Assembly (NCBI RefSeq): GCF_018424695.1
Contig: NZ_QTNQ01000004.1
Span: 1-64,000, forward strand
DNA length: 64,000 bases
Reading direction: 5' to 3'
DNA from: Vannielia litorea
GTDB lineage: Bacteria; Pseudomonadota; Alphaproteobacteria; Rhodobacterales; Rhodobacteraceae
Part shown: piece after piece, positions 33,146-42,259 of the stretch
How positions within the stretch are numbered: the stretch's first letter is position 1
Layout of the letters: each line of letters starts with the position of its first letter
Made by a program: the position numbers and the translations under genes
Notes under the pieces: model-generated
The model's database searches: none
Seen by the model: only the letters and a program-made list of their open reading frames with translations
Told to the model about the DNA's origin: nothing

Positions 33146-34194
33146 GCGTCTATGCCGCCGCCGAAGACCGCTATGAGCGGATGGTCTATCGCCGCTGCGG
33201 CAAGTCTGGCCTCAAGCTGCCTGCCGTCTCGCTCGGCCTCTGGCACAACTTCGGCGACGACGCGCCCCATGAGACCAAGCGGCAAATCTGCCAGACGGCC
33301 TTTGACCACGGCATCACCCATTTCGACCTCGCCAACAACTACGGCCCGAGGCCGGGCGCGGCGGAGGCGGCATTTGGCGAGATATTGCGGACGGATTTTT
33401 CGCCCTACCGCGACGAACTCATCATCTCGTCCAAGGCCGGATACGGCATGTGGCCCGGCCCCTACGGCGAGTGGGGCAGCCGCAAGTATCTGGTGGCGAG
33501 CTGCGACCAGTCGCTGAAGCGGCTGGGCCTCGACTACGTCGATATCTTCTACTCCCACCGCTTCGATCCCGACACGCCGCTGGAAGAGACGATGGGTGCG
33601 CTCGACCATATCGTGCGCTCGGGCCGCGCCCTCTACGCCGGGATTTCCAGCTACAACTCCGAGCGCACCCGCGAGGCGGTGGCGATCCTGAAGGACTTGG
33701 GCACCCCCTGCCTGATACACCAGCCGAGTTACAACATGATCAACCGCTGGGTCGAGCGGGACGGATTGAAGGAGACGCTGGCGGAGCTCGGCATCGGCTC
33801 CATCGCCTTCACCCCTCTGGCGCAAGGCATGCTGACGAAGAAATACCTCGGCGGCATCCCCGAAGGCAGCCGGGCAACGCAGGGCAAATCGCTGCGCTCG
33901 GAGATGCTCTCCGACCGCGCCATCGAGAACATCCGCAAGCTGAACGACATCGCCGAGCGACGCGGGCAGACGCTGGCGCAGATGGCGATTGCCTGGGTGC
34001 TGCGGGGCGGTGGGATCACCACGGCGCTGATCGGGGCTTCCAAACCCTCCCAGGTGGTCGATTGCGCGGGCGCGGTGGGCAACCTCGACTTCACCGAAGC
34101 CGAACTGGCCGAGATTGACGAATACGCCGACGAGGAGGCCATCAACCTTTGGGCCCAGTCGGCGGAGCAGACCAAGGGAGCCGCGCAGCGATGA
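33142..34194 (+). CDS. Aldo/keto reductase (YghZ / Kv-beta branch)
   Basis: 350 residues. The AKR tetrad is readable: Asp and Tyr in FDLANNYGPRPG, Lys in IISSKAGYG and His in YSHRFDPDTP. The C-terminal cofactor motif TTALIGASKPSQV binds NADPH. The sequence follows L-glyceraldehyde-3-phosphate reductase-like proteins, which act broadly on aldehydes. Translationally coupled on both sides (ATGA). Confidence 0.88.
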   Translation: MSVYAAAEDRYERMVYRRCGKSGLKLPAVSLGLWHNFGDDAPHETKRQICQTAFDHGITHFDLANNYGPRPGAAEAAFGEILRTDFSPYRDELIISSKAGYGMWPGPYGEWGSRKYLVASCDQSLKRLGLDYVDIFYSHRFDPDTPLEETMGALDHIVRSGRALYAGISSYNSERTREAVAILKDLGTPCLIHQPSYNMINRWVERDGLKETLAELGIGSIAFTPLAQGMLTKKYLGGIPEGSRATQGKSLRSEMLSDRAIENIRKLNDIAERRGQTLAQMAIAWVLRGGGITTALIGASKPSQVVDCAGAVGNLDFTEAELAEIDEYADEEAINLWAQSAEQTKGAAQR

Positions 34195-35783
34195 TCCGCA
34201 ACCCGATCCTGCCCGGTTTCAACCCAGACCCCTCGATCTGCCGCGTGGGCGACGAATACTTCATCGCCACCTCCACCTTCGAGTGGTACCCGGGCGTGCA
34301 GATCCACCGCTCGAAGGATCTGGTAAACTGGGATCTCGCCTGTCGGCCTCTGTCCCGCGCGGCGCAGCTCGACATGCGGGGCGACCCCGACAGTTGCGGC
34401 ATCTGGGCGCCCTGCCTCAGCTATGCCGACGGGCTGTTCTGGCTCGTCTATACTGACGTGAAGCGGTATGACGGCAACTTCAAGGACGCGCACAATTACA
34501 TTGTCACTGCGCCCAGCATCGAAGGGCCGTGGAGCGACCCGGTGTATGTGAGCAGCCACGGCTTCGACCCCTCGCTGTTTCATGACGAAGACGGCAAGAA
34601 ATACTGGCTGGTGCTCCAGTGGAACCACATCAGCGAGAGCATCGGCGGCAAGCCGAAGTCCAGCGCCTTCGACGGTATCCTCTGCCAGGAGTGGCACCCC
34701 GAGGAGGGGCTGAAGGGCGAGATCAAGGTGATTTCCAATGGCTCGGCGCTCGGCCTCACTGAAGGCCCGCACCTCTCCAAGCGCAACGGGTGGTATTACC
34801 TCACCGTCGCCGAGGGGGGCACCGGCTACAAGCATGCCGTCACCATGGCGCGCAGCCGCGATGTCTTCGGCCCCTACGAGCTGCACCCGAACACCCATCT
34901 GCTGACCGCCAAGGATGACCCCGACGCGCCGTTGCAACGCACCGGCCACGGGCAGATCGTGGAAACCCCGCAGGGCGATACCTACCACACCTTCCTCTGC
35001 TCTCGCCCCCTGCCGGGGCGGTTCTCGCCGCTGGGGCGGGAGACGGGGATCGAGAAATGCGAGTGGCGGGACGACGACTGGCTCTATGTCGAGGGCGGCG
35101 GCACGCTGGCGCATCTGGAGGTGCCCGCGCCGTTTGACGTGGAGCAGCGGGCGCCGGGGGCGGTGAACCGAATTTTCGACGAAAATTCGTTGCCTGCCGA
35201 GTTCCAATGGCTGCGCACGCCGAAGCCGGAGCGGATCTTCACCCTTACCGGCAGTGCGCTGCGGCTGATCGGGCGGGAGAGCATCGGCAGCTGGTTCGAG
35301 CAGAGCCTCGTGGCGCGGCGGCAGGAGCATCTGAAGTATCGCGCGACGACGACGCTGGAGGTGTTTGAGCCCACGACCTACCAGCAGGCCGCCGGGCTGA
35401 CGACCTATTACAACCGCAACAAATTCCACTTCGCCGCCGTTTCATGGACGGAGGAGCAGGGGCGCCGCCTGATGCTGATGTCCTGCCCGGGCGACTGGCC
35501 CGACGGGCGGATGCAGTTTCCCGCCGCGCCGGTGCCGCTGGCCGTGGGGCCGGTGGAGCTGGGGGTGGAGGTGGACCACGCCAAGCAGCAGTTCATCTAC
35601 CGGCAGGGTGGCGGCAACTGGCAGCCTTTCGGGCCGGAGCTGGACGCCTCGGTGATTTCCGACGAAGGCGGGCGCGGCGAACATGGATCGTTCACCGGGG
35701 CCTTCGTCGGGATGTGCTGCTTTGACATCACCGGCCGCGGGCGAACGGCGGATTTCACCCGCTTCAGCTACGACCCCACCTGA
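34191..35783 (+). CDS. Glycoside hydrolase family 43 beta-xylosidase
   Basis: 530 residues from an ATG overlapping the AKR stop. The five-bladed GH43 catalytic domain (about 1-310) begins NPILPGFNPDPSICRVGD; expected catalytic base Asp is in GFNPDPS, the pKa-tuning Asp in GFDPSLFHDEDG and the acid Glu in LTEGPHLSK. A concanavalin-like C-terminal domain follows (about 330-530), as in the subfamily 11 xylosidases. There is no signal peptide, so it cleaves imported xylosides or arabinosides in the cytoplasm. An AT-rich palindrome lies in frame between the domains (35169-35189). Confidence 0.9.
   Translation: MIRNPILPGFNPDPSICRVGDEYFIATSTFEWYPGVQIHRSKDLVNWDLACRPLSRAAQLDMRGDPDSCGIWAPCLSYADGLFWLVYTDVKRYDGNFKDAHNYIVTAPSIEGPWSDPVYVSSHGFDPSLFHDEDGKKYWLVLQWNHISESIGGKPKSSAFDGILCQEWHPEEGLKGEIKVISNGSALGLTEGPHLSKRNGWYYLTVAEGGTGYKHAVTMARSRDVFGPYELHPNTHLLTAKDDPDAPLQRTGHGQIVETPQGDTYHTFLCSRPLPGRFSPLGRETGIEKCEWRDDDWLYVEGGGTLAHLEVPAPFDVEQRAPGAVNRIFDENSLPAEFQWLRTPKPERIFTLTGSALRLIGRESIGSWFEQSLVARRQEHLKYRATTTLEVFEPTTYQQAAGLTTYYNRNKFHFAAVSWTEEQGRRLMLMSCPGDWPDGRMQFPAAPVPLAVGPVELGVEVDHAKQQFIYRQGGGNWQPFGPELDASVISDEGGRGEHGSFTGAFVGMCCFDITGRGRTADFTRFSYDPT
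35169..35189. repeat. AT-rich palindrome inside the GH43 gene
   Basis: CGAATTTTCG, one base, then CGAAAATTCG: a perfect 10-bp dyad within coding sequence, translated as part of NRIFDENSLP at the linker between catalytic and C-terminal domains. The arms match the intergenic palindrome at 12066-12089. Confidence 0.8.
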
Positions 35784-36604
35784 TGTTCGCCGCGCTGGAA
35801 ATCTTCAACCTCGACACCGGCGAAACCGAAACGCTGCTGGAAACCGAGCGCCACATCGAAGCCCCCAACTGGGCGGCGGATGGCGCGCTGATCGTCAATG
35901 CCGAGGGGCAGCTCTTTCGGGTGCCGCTGGATGCGCCCGCACTGGAGCGGATCGACACCGGGCCGCTGACCGGGCTGAACAACGACCACGGCCTTTCGCC
36001 CGATGGCGGATGGTATGCGCTGTCTGACAGCACGCTCACCGAAGGCTCCTGCATCTACGTGATGCCCGCGCAGGGCGGCACGCCGCGGCGGGTAACGGCG
36101 GAAACCCCGAGCTGGTGGCACGGCTGGTCGCCCGATGGCTCGGAGTTAGCTTATACCTGCCGCCGCGACGGGGTTTTCGGCATTGCCTCCATCGCGGTGG
36201 AGGAGGGCGAGGAGCGCGTGCTGATCGCGGGCGGCGGGCACTATGATGGGCCGGATTACACGCCCGACGGGCGGCACATCTGGTTCAACTCCGACCGGGA
36301 GGGGGCGATGAACCTCTGGCGGATGCGGGCCAATGGCGCGGAGCCGGAGGAGATGACGGGCGGCGACAGTGTGGACTGGTTTCCGCACCCCTCGCCGGAT
36401 GGGCAGCACGTGCTCTACCTCGCCTATCCGCCGGGCACCGAGGGCCACCCCTTTGGCCGCGACGTGGAGTTGCGGTTGATGCCTGCGGAAGGCGGCGCGG
36501 CGGAAACGCTCGCCAGCTTCTACGGCGGGCAGGGGACGATCAATGTGCCGTCCTGGTCGCCCGTTGCCCGCCGGTTTGCCTACGTGCGCTACGCCCGGCC
36601 CTGA
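35783..36604 (+). CDS. TolB-like beta-propeller protein
   Basis: 273 residues made of WD40/TolB-type repeats, each ending in S-P-D-G or similar (LSPDGGWYALSD, WSPDGSELAYTC, YTPDGRHIWFNSD, PSPDGQHVLYLA). No signal peptide, so probably cytoplasmic. The start overlaps the GH43 stop by one base (TGATG), so it is made with the xylosidase. Such propellers occur beside oligogalacturonate lyases and glycosidases; a lyase or binding role is possible but unproven. Last gene of the LacI-controlled operon. Confidence 0.8.
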   Translation: MFAALEIFNLDTGETETLLETERHIEAPNWAADGALIVNAEGQLFRVPLDAPALERIDTGPLTGLNNDHGLSPDGGWYALSDSTLTEGSCIYVMPAQGGTPRRVTAETPSWWHGWSPDGSELAYTCRRDGVFGIASIAVEEGEERVLIAGGGHYDGPDYTPDGRHIWFNSDREGAMNLWRMRANGAEPEEMTGGDSVDWFPHPSPDGQHVLYLAYPPGTEGHPFGRDVELRLMPAEGGAAETLASFYGGQGTINVPSWSPVARRFAYVRYARP

Positions 36605-36625
36605 GCGGCGGGCCGGGCTGGTGTG

Positions 36626-37357
36626 TCAGGCGGCGCGGGCCGCATCGCCTGCCCGCCGCGCGATATCTGCGAAGTTGCGGGCGGAGTGGAGGTGGAGGTA
36701 GGTGCACTCCAGCTCGTCACTGGCGAACATCTGCATCACGGCCTCATTCCCCAGCGCCTTCAGCTTCTCGCGGTCGACGGTGAAGAAGCCCTGAAGCGTG
36801 CGCTTCTCCCCCTCGGGCGTGGTGTAATTGGCCTGCATCGGCTTGAGCAGCTCCAGCTCGGCCAGGCGTTTGGCATAGGCCTGGGTGCGCTGGTGCTGGG
36901 TGTGATACTCCTGCTGAAACTTCAGCACGTTCTCGAGATAGGCCGAGGGCTTGTCGCCGTCGAAGAGCGCCTCGCCCTTGCCCTTGTCGTTGAGCCCGGA
37001 AAAGCCCTCGTCAACGTGCAGCGTTTGCGTGCCCGCGTCGTCCTGGTGCGACAGTGCGAAGGGGTAGCGGCGGATGTAGGCGGGCAGGTAGGTGCCCAGC
37101 CACTTGCCATCCGCCCCGACGAAGGCGTTCTTGGAGCCGTCGAGCCCGAGGATGACCGAGGGCACGGGCGCAGAGGCCTCCCCGGCGAAGACGATGGGAT
37201 ACTCGGCGGCGCAGAGGGCAAATTCGGCGGCGGCGATTGGCACGGAGTTCACCTCGCGGGCAAAGCCGTAATCCCCGGCGATGTCGACGCTCATCTTGCC
37301 GTGGCGCGCCGCGTTTACCGCCATGGGCGTTTCGTAGAAAAGTAGCTGCTTGGCCAT
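36626..37357 (-). CDS. SapC family protein
   Basis: 243 residues opening MAKQLLFYETPMAVNAARHGKM and containing YLPAYIRRYPFAL, DEGFSGLND and a C-terminal LHSARNFADIARR, all typical of the SapC family. Its biochemical role is not established; the name comes from a Campylobacter S-layer locus. A start seven codons upstream was rejected because GGTGAGGAG, the likely ribosome site, falls inside that stretch. It is separated from the PQQ dehydrogenase by an intrinsic terminator and converges on the propeller gene. Confidence 0.82.
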   Translation of the reverse strand: MAKQLLFYETPMAVNAARHGKMSVDIAGDYGFAREVNSVPIAAAEFALCAAEYPIVFAGEASAPVPSVILGLDGSKNAFVGADGKWLGTYLPAYIRRYPFALSHQDDAGTQTLHVDEGFSGLNDKGKGEALFDGDKPSAYLENVLKFQQEYHTQHQRTQAYAKRLAELELLKPMQANYTTPEGEKRTLQGFFTVDREKLKALGNEAVMQMFASDELECTYLHLHSARNFADIARRAGDAARAA

Positions 37358-37449
37358 GGCCTGCTCCTCACCTGTCAATTGCTTGATCCGGTGTAGCGGC
37401 AGAGCGCGGGGCTTTCAAAGGGATACGCCCCGCATACGGCCACTGCACG

Positions 37450-37480
37450 AAAGAAAACACCCGCCTTGGGGGACGGGTGC
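37450..37480 (-). terminator. Intrinsic terminator after the PQQ dehydrogenase gene
   Basis: On the minus strand GCACCCG, a 10-base loop region and CGGGTG are followed by TTTTCTTT, a proper stem plus U-tract, about 30 bases after the dehydrogenase stop. It isolates that gene from sapC. Confidence 0.8.
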
Positions 37481-37507
37481 TTCCACTGGGTATCGGATCA
37501 AGCCGGC

Positions 37508-39277
37508 TTACTCGGCCGATGCCAGTTCCTTCGGCAGGCGGAAGGTCCACAGCAGGCCACCCTGGTTGAGGTAGTTGACCTTCTTGGCCACCTCGCCGCC
37601 CCAGAGCGGCACCGCGCCGCCCCAGCCGGAGATGATCGAGACATATTGCTCGCCATCGGTTTCCCAGGTGATCGGCTGGCCGACGATGCCGGAGCCGGTC
37701 TGGAACGACCACAGCTCTTCGCCGGTCTCGTCGTCGAAGGCGATGAAGCGGCCCTCGGGGGTGCCGGTGAACACGAGGCCCCCGGCGGTGGTCATCACGC
37801 CGCCCCAGAGAGGTGCGTCGTTCTTGAACTCCCACTTGATCTCGCCGGTGTCGGGATCGATCGCTTTGAGCGAGCCGATGTGATCCTCGTAGTTCGGCTT
37901 GATGGTGAAGCCGGAGCCGAGGTAGGCCGCGCCTTTCTTGTAGGTGATCGGCTCGTTCCAGATGTCCATGCCCCACTCGTTGGAGGGGACGTAGAAGTTG
38001 CCGGTCTTCTGGGAGAAGGCCATCGGCATCCAGTTCTTGCCGCCGAGGAAGGACGGGGAGGCAAAGACGACCTCGCCTTTTGCGCCGTCTGCAGCCTTGG
38101 AGGGATCGCCCGGGCGGTTCTCTTCAACGAAGATCGGGCGACCGTTCTCGTCGATGCCCTCGGCCCAGGAGATGTCTTTCACGAAGGGCACGGCGGAGAC
38201 AAACGCCCCGTCTTCGCGGTTCAGCACGTAGAAGAAGCCGTTGCGGTCGGCCGTGGCGAAGCGCTTGTTGCCTTCGCGGTCCTCGTAGGCGACCACCTCG
38301 TTCACGCCGTCATAATCCCAGCCTTCGCGCGGCGTGGTCTGGAAGTGCCACTTGATCTCGCCGGTGTCCGGGTCGATGCCGATGCGGCTGGCGGCATAGA
38401 GGTTGTCGCCCGAGCCGTCGTTGTTCTGGCCCGCGTTGCGCAGCCAGGAGTTCCACGGCGCCGGATTGCCCGCGCCGAACACGAGGGTGTTGGTATCGGC
38501 GTCATAGGAGCCGCCGAGCCAGGTGGCGCCGCCGCCGGTCTTCCACATGTCGCCGGGCCAGGAGGCGTTCAGCTCACCGGTCATGGTGCTTTCTTCGCCG
38601 TTCAGCGTGCCCATATGGCCTTCGATGGTGGGGCGCGTCCAGATCAGGTCGCCGTTCTCGGCGTCATAGGCATAGACCGTGCCGACGATGCCGAACTCGC
38701 CACCGGAGTTGCCGACGATGACCTTGCCGTGGACGATCAGCGGCGCGGCGGTGTAGCTGTAGCCCGCCTTGTAGTCGGCGATCTTCTTGTTCCACACAAC
38801 GTCGCCCGTCTTGGCGTTCAGCGCTACGAGGCGGGCATCCAGCGTGCCGAAATAGACGTTGTCGCCATAGATCGCGGCGCCACGGTTGATGACGTCGCAG
38901 CAGGGCAGGATGCCCTCGGGCAGGCGGGCGTCGTATTGCCAGAGCTCGGAGCCTGTCTTCAGGTCGATCGCGTAGAGGCGGCTGTAGGAGCCGGTGATAT
39001 ACATGATCCCGTCATGCACGAGCGGCTGGGTCTCCTGGCCGCGCTGCTTTTCGCCGCCGAGCGAGAAGGCCCAGGCGGGTTGCAGGTTTTTCACGTTGTC
39101 CTTGTTGAGGATGTCGAGGGGCGAGTAGCGCTGAAGGTGCCGCCCCATTCCATTGGTGAGCACGTCGCTGGTGCTGGCCTGGTCATTGGCGAGATCTTCC
39201 TCGGTCACCTGGGCCGTGGCGCTGCCTGCGCCGGCCAGCAGGCTGACCATGGCCGCCGTCATCAAGAATCGGTTCAT
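37508..39277 (-). CDS. PQQ-dependent alcohol dehydrogenase, predicted lanthanide type
   Basis: 589 residues: a signal peptide (about 1-22) and an eight-bladed propeller. The vicinal cysteines C126-C127 ([10 protein letters not shown]) that form the eight-membered disulfide ring are present, as are metal ligands E194 (SGGEFG), N271 (AGNPAPWN) and D321. A second Asp, D323 ([11 protein letters not shown]), replaces the small residue of calcium enzymes; this Asp-x-Asp is the hallmark of XoxF/ExaF/PedH lanthanide enzymes. It should oxidise alcohols in the periplasm and pass electrons to the cytochrome c at 42332. The start at MNRFLMT has GGGAGG six bases upstream. A regulatory box lies 101 bases upstream. 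Confidence 0.9.
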   Translation of the reverse strand: MNRFLMTAAMVSLLAGAGSATAQVTEEDLANDQASTSDVLTNGMGRHLQRYSPLDILNKDNVKNLQPAWAFSLGGEKQRGQETQPLVHDGIMYITGSYSRLYAIDLKTGSELWQYDARLPEGILPCCDVINRGAAIYGDNVYFGTLDARLVALNAKTGDVVWNKKIADYKAGYSYTAAPLIVHGKVIVGNSGGEFGIVGTVYAYDAENGDLIWTRPTIEGHMGTLNGEESTMTGELNASWPGDMWKTGGGATWLGGSYDADTNTLVFGAGNPAPWNSWLRNAGQNNDGSGDNLYAASRIGIDPDTGEIKWHFQTTPREGWDYDGVNEVVAYEDREGNKRFATADRNGFFYVLNREDGAFVSAVPFVKDISWAEGIDENGRPIFVEENRPGDPSKAADGAKGEVVFASPSFLGGKNWMPMAFSQKTGNFYVPSNEWGMDIWNEPITYKKGAAYLGSGFTIKPNYEDHIGSLKAIDPDTGEIKWEFKNDAPLWGGVMTTAGGLVFTGTPEGRFIAFDDETGEELWSFQTGSGIVGQPITWETDGEQYVSIISGWGGAVPLWGGEVAKKVNYLNQGGLLWTFRLPKELASAE

Positions 39278-39343
39278 CGAAATCCTCCCTGTCGCGATGT
39301 TCACGAGCCGCCATCCCGCCTCCTGCGGGAGGGTGCTGGCCGG

Positions 39344-39389
39344 AGTATTCTCTAAGCGAGGGGCGCCCGAAATTGCACAATGGTCGTAG
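39344..39389 (-). promoter_or_regulatory. PQQ-regulon promoter box upstream of the dehydrogenase
   Basis: On the minus strand CTACGACCATTG (39378-39389) is followed after exactly 28 nt by AATACT (39344-39349), a -10-like hexamer; the implied leader is about 60 bases with a good ribosome site. No -35 hexamer is visible at the normal place. Same box-to-hexamer geometry as at 40021, 42203 and 46925. Confidence 0.7.
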
Positions 39390-39480
39390 GATTGCGACGT
39401 AAAAACAGGAACTTAACGCACATCGCGCCGCTCGCGCGGGGGGCGCGGCGGGGCGGGGCAATCGTGCTGTCGGCGCGGGC

Positions 39481-40014
39481 TCAGAAGAGCGGCGCGTATT
39501 TCCATTCGTCGGCGTCGGGCGTCACCGTGCGGGGGTCGTATCCGCCCTGCTGCAATTGCCGCGCCACGTCGAGCCCGGCCTCGGCGGCCTCGTCCACCAG
39601 CGCCCGGCCCCGGGCCTCGTCACGGGCCACGCCGTGGCCTCGGATCAGGTCCAACCCGTAGTTGAACTGGCCCACCGGGTCGCCCGCCTCTGCGGCCTGC
39701 CTGTCCCACTCGGCGGCGGCGTCGGGGTTTTCGGGCGCGCCAAGGCCGTTGTTGTCGAGCTGGCTCATCCATGTCATCGCGCCGGTGTATCCGGCGGCGG
39801 CGCAGTTCTCGAAGAGCTTACGGGCCGAGGCGTGATCACCCGACTTGGTGAGCGCGTAGCCCATGGAGCAGAGCACCATGCCGGTTTCGCCCTCGTCGGC
39901 GCGCTCCAGAAAGCGCTGCCACGTCATCTCATCAGGGTTCAGCGTGCCATGGCTTTCATCGGCCAGCGCAGGCGTGGCGGCGAGAAGGGTGGCGGCGATC
40001 AGGAGATGTTTCAT
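39481..40014 (-). CDS. Secreted Sel1/tetratricopeptide-repeat protein
   Basis: 177 residues with a signal peptide (about 1-18, TPALA) and helical repeats of Sel1 type (YTGAMTWMSQLDNNGLGAPENPDAAAEW and PVGQFNYGLDLIRGHGVARDEARGRALVDEAAEAG). Probably a periplasmic scaffold or adaptor. No Shine-Dalgarno precedes the ATG, and a -10-like hexamer ends six bases upstream, so its mRNA may be leaderless. The same promoter box as the dehydrogenase links it to alcohol oxidation. Confidence 0.78.
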   Translation of the reverse strand: MKHLLIAATLLAATPALADESHGTLNPDEMTWQRFLERADEGETGMVLCSMGYALTKSGDHASARKLFENCAAAGYTGAMTWMSQLDNNGLGAPENPDAAAEWDRQAAEAGDPVGQFNYGLDLIRGHGVARDEARGRALVDEAAEAGLDVARQLQQGGYDPRTVTPDADEWKYAPLF

Positions 40015-40020
40015 GGGGTC

Positions 40021-40066
40021 AGGATACCTTCGGCGCCGGGGGGCGTCACTAGCGCTATGGTCGTAG
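40021..40066 (-). promoter_or_regulatory. PQQ-regulon promoter box upstream of the Sel1 gene
   Basis: CTACGACCATAG (40055-40066, minus strand) lies 28 nt before TATCCT (40021-40026). The box overlaps the last codons and stop of the propeller gene. It shares CCTACGACCAT with the dehydrogenase site. The hexamer ends six bases before the Sel1 ATG. Confidence 0.7.
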
Positions 40067-41008
40067 GGCCGCGCCCCAGGGGTAACGGCCTACCTTGATG
40101 GACTTGATGGCTTCGCGGGAGGCCACGTCGATCACCGTCACGTCGCCGGAGACGCCATTGGTGGTGAAGAGCTGCGACTTGTCGGGCGAAAAGGCCATGT
40201 GCCACACGCGGCGGCCCACGAGGATGTACTCTTCCACCTCGTAGGTCTCCATGTTCACCACGGCCACATGGTTGGCGGGCCCCAGCGCGACGAAGGCGTG
40301 GGTATCGCCCTCGGCAAACTCAAAGCCCACGGGCTGCACCTTGTCGGGGTGGACGCCCTTGATCTCGAAGTCGATCTTGGCCTTCTCGGCCTTGCTCTCC
40401 ACATCGAAGATCGTGACCGTGCCGCCGATCTCGGCGCTCACCCAAAGCTCTGCGCCGTCCTCGGTGAATTCGGCGTGGCGCGGGCGGCTGTCGACCAGCG
40501 TGTTGGCCACGATCTCGCGGGTTTCGGTGTCGATCCAATGGGCCATGTTGGTGGTTTCGGAGGTGGTGATGGCCAGCGCCCCGTCAGGCGAGACGGCCAT
40601 GCCCTCGGGCTCGATGCCTACGTTGATCTGGGCCACGACGCTGCGGCTTTCCACGTCGACCACGGTGGTGATCGCGTCATCCTCGTTGGCGATGTAGAGG
40701 TGCTTGTTGTCGGGGTGCAGCACGAATTGCTCGGGGTCTTCGCCCGAGGGCAGATCATGCAGGATCTCGCCTGTCTCCGGGTCCATCACCTGCACCGAAT
40801 CGCTGTCGGAGGCGCAGATGTAGACCACCGAGTAATCGTGGCTGAAGGTGATCCCGCGCGGGCGCTCACCAGTGGGGATGGTGCGGGTGACTTCGAGCGT
40901 GTCGATGTCGATCACGCTGATGGTGTCATCCTTCTCGTTGGTCACCCAGATTTCGGCTGCCTGGGCGGCGGCGGGCAGGAGCGAGAGGGCGAGGGCGAGG
41001 CGCAGCAT
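40055..41008 (-). CDS. PQQ-system YVTN beta-propeller protein
   Basis: 317 residues with a signal peptide (1-17) and YVTN-type repeats (IWVTNEKDDTISVIDIDTLEVTRTIPTGERPRG and several more of the kind). It matches the beta-propeller family found with PQQ-dependent alcohol dehydrogenase ABC systems. It follows its binding-protein partner by three bases. Its role is unknown; periplasmic binding or assembly of the dehydrogenase is possible. Confidence 0.83.
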   Translation of the reverse strand: MLRLALALSLLPAAAQAAEIWVTNEKDDTISVIDIDTLEVTRTIPTGERPRGITFSHDYSVVYICASDSDSVQVMDPETGEILHDLPSGEDPEQFVLHPDNKHLYIANEDDAITTVVDVESRSVVAQINVGIEPEGMAVSPDGALAITTSETTNMAHWIDTETREIVANTLVDSRPRHAEFTEDGAELWVSAEIGGTVTIFDVESKAEKAKIDFEIKGVHPDKVQPVGFEFAEGDTHAFVALGPANHVAVVNMETYEVEEYILVGRRVWHMAFSPDKSQLFTTNGVSGDVTVIDVASREAIKSIKVGRYPWGAALRP

Positions 41009-41011
41009 GGG

Positions 41012-42184
41012 TTATTCTCCAAAAGCGGTGCAGGCGGACTCGGGGGCGTCGATGCCCAGCGTGTCCAGCTCGTTGACTTGATGCAGAAAGCCCTCCAGCG
41101 GCGCGGAGGCCACCAGCGCGCGGGGCTGGGCGAGGGCGATGGGCTGGCGCAGCTGGCCGTTCCACGGGCGGAACGACATGGGCCGGCCCTTGAACCCGGC
41201 CAGCTCGAAGTTGTCTCCCAGAACGTAGCTGCGGAGCGTGGCCGGATCGGCGCTGCCGGTGCGGGTGACGGCTTCGCCCAGCGTGCGGATCGCGGCCCAG
41301 GCGGCATAGTCCTCGGAGGCCATCGGACGCCCGGCGGCCTCGGTGAAGCGTGATTGCAGCTGTGCCGCGCCCCATTGCTCGATCACCGGCGACCACGCTA
41401 GCGGCACCAGCCCCTCGGAGCCCGCGACGGGGCGGGGCAGCCAGGTGTTGAAGGCGATGTAGCGGCCAAAGTCGTGGGTTTCGTCGGCCACCAGTAGTGC
41501 GTCATGCTCGCCCAGTTCCTGGGTGAAGAGCGGCACCTCGGCGCTCGCGTTGCGGCGCATGTCGGCATCGAAGGCCCAGCTTTTCTCGGCTTCGATCCGC
41601 AGCCCGAATTTTGTGGCCGATGCGCGCAGCGCGGCGGCGAAGGCGGCATCTTCGGGGCGCGGCCCCTCGACCAGCGCGAGGGTGGCCCAGCGGCGGCTGG
41701 CGAAGAACTGCATCAGCGCATCGCTGCGCATCGAGAGCGAAGCGGCGGTGTGCAGCAGGTTGGCGCGGCAGCCCTCGCTGCGCAGCGAATTGTCTTCCGC
41801 CGTGGCGTTGAACAGAAGCGCGCCCTGCGCTTCGGGCATGTCGGCGATGGCGGTGAGCGCCTCGGCTGGCGCGTCGAGCACCAGGTAGGGCGAGGCGGCG
41901 AGCGCGCTGCGTGCGGCCTCCAGCGGGCTTTCCCCCTCCGGCACCGACACGACATCGAGCGCATAGGTCTGACCGAGGAAACTGCCGGTGGTGGTATTGT
42001 CCGCGAGGCCAAGCTGCGCACCCGCGATGCCGAGATCGTCCGGGATCGGTTCGAGGTTCGACAGCGTCGGCGGCGCGGGCCTTTCAACCCGCAGGTAGTT
42101 GACCTGAACGCTGAGCGTATTGGCCTCGGTGGCGGTGGCTGCCGTGGCCCAGAGCCCGGCGAGAAGTGCCAGAAATGCGCGCAT
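41012..42184 (-). CDS. PQQ alcohol-oxidation-associated ABC-type binding protein
   Basis: 390 residues with a signal peptide and a family-1 periplasmic binding fold of the amino-acid-binding type, matching the substrate-binding family seen only beside PQQ alcohol dehydrogenases (VNYLRVERPAPPTLSNLEPIPDDLGIAGAQLGLADNTTTG at the start, given here in parts only as landmarks VNYLRVERP and LGIAGAQLGLADNTTTG). The ATPase and permease that usually follow are not in the window. Ribosome site GGGAGGAC. Promoter box 53 bases upstream. Confidence 0.83.
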   Translation of the reverse strand: MRAFLALLAGLWATAATATEANTLSVQVNYLRVERPAPPTLSNLEPIPDDLGIAGAQLGLADNTTTGSFLGQTYALDVVSVPEGESPLEAARSALAASPYLVLDAPAEALTAIADMPEAQGALLFNATAEDNSLRSEGCRANLLHTAASLSMRSDALMQFFASRRWATLALVEGPRPEDAAFAAALRASATKFGLRIEAEKSWAFDADMRRNASAEVPLFTQELGEHDALLVADETHDFGRYIAFNTWLPRPVAGSEGLVPLAWSPVIEQWGAAQLQSRFTEAAGRPMASEDYAAWAAIRTLGEAVTRTGSADPATLRSYVLGDNFELAGFKGRPMSFRPWNGQLRQPIALAQPRALVASAPLEGFLHQVNELDTLGIDAPESACTAFGE

Positions 42185-42202
42185 GATGTCCTCCCGGGGC
42201 AG

Positions 42203-42248
42203 ACGTTAGCGGGCACACGGGGGCTTCGATGTAGGACATTGGTCGCAA
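42203..42248 (-). promoter_or_regulatory. PQQ-regulon promoter box upstream of the binding protein
   Basis: TTGCGACCAATG (42237-42248, minus strand) is 28 nt before TAACGT (42203-42208), which lies 18 bases before the gene start. It is in the divergent gap with the cytochrome gene. Confidence 0.65.
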
Positions 42249-42259
42249 AATCGGGGGGT

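Noticed and set aside
37466..39355. Long plus-strand frame opposite the PQQ dehydrogenase
   Set aside because: Shadow of the dehydrogenase codon pattern; no ribosome site or recognisable motif.
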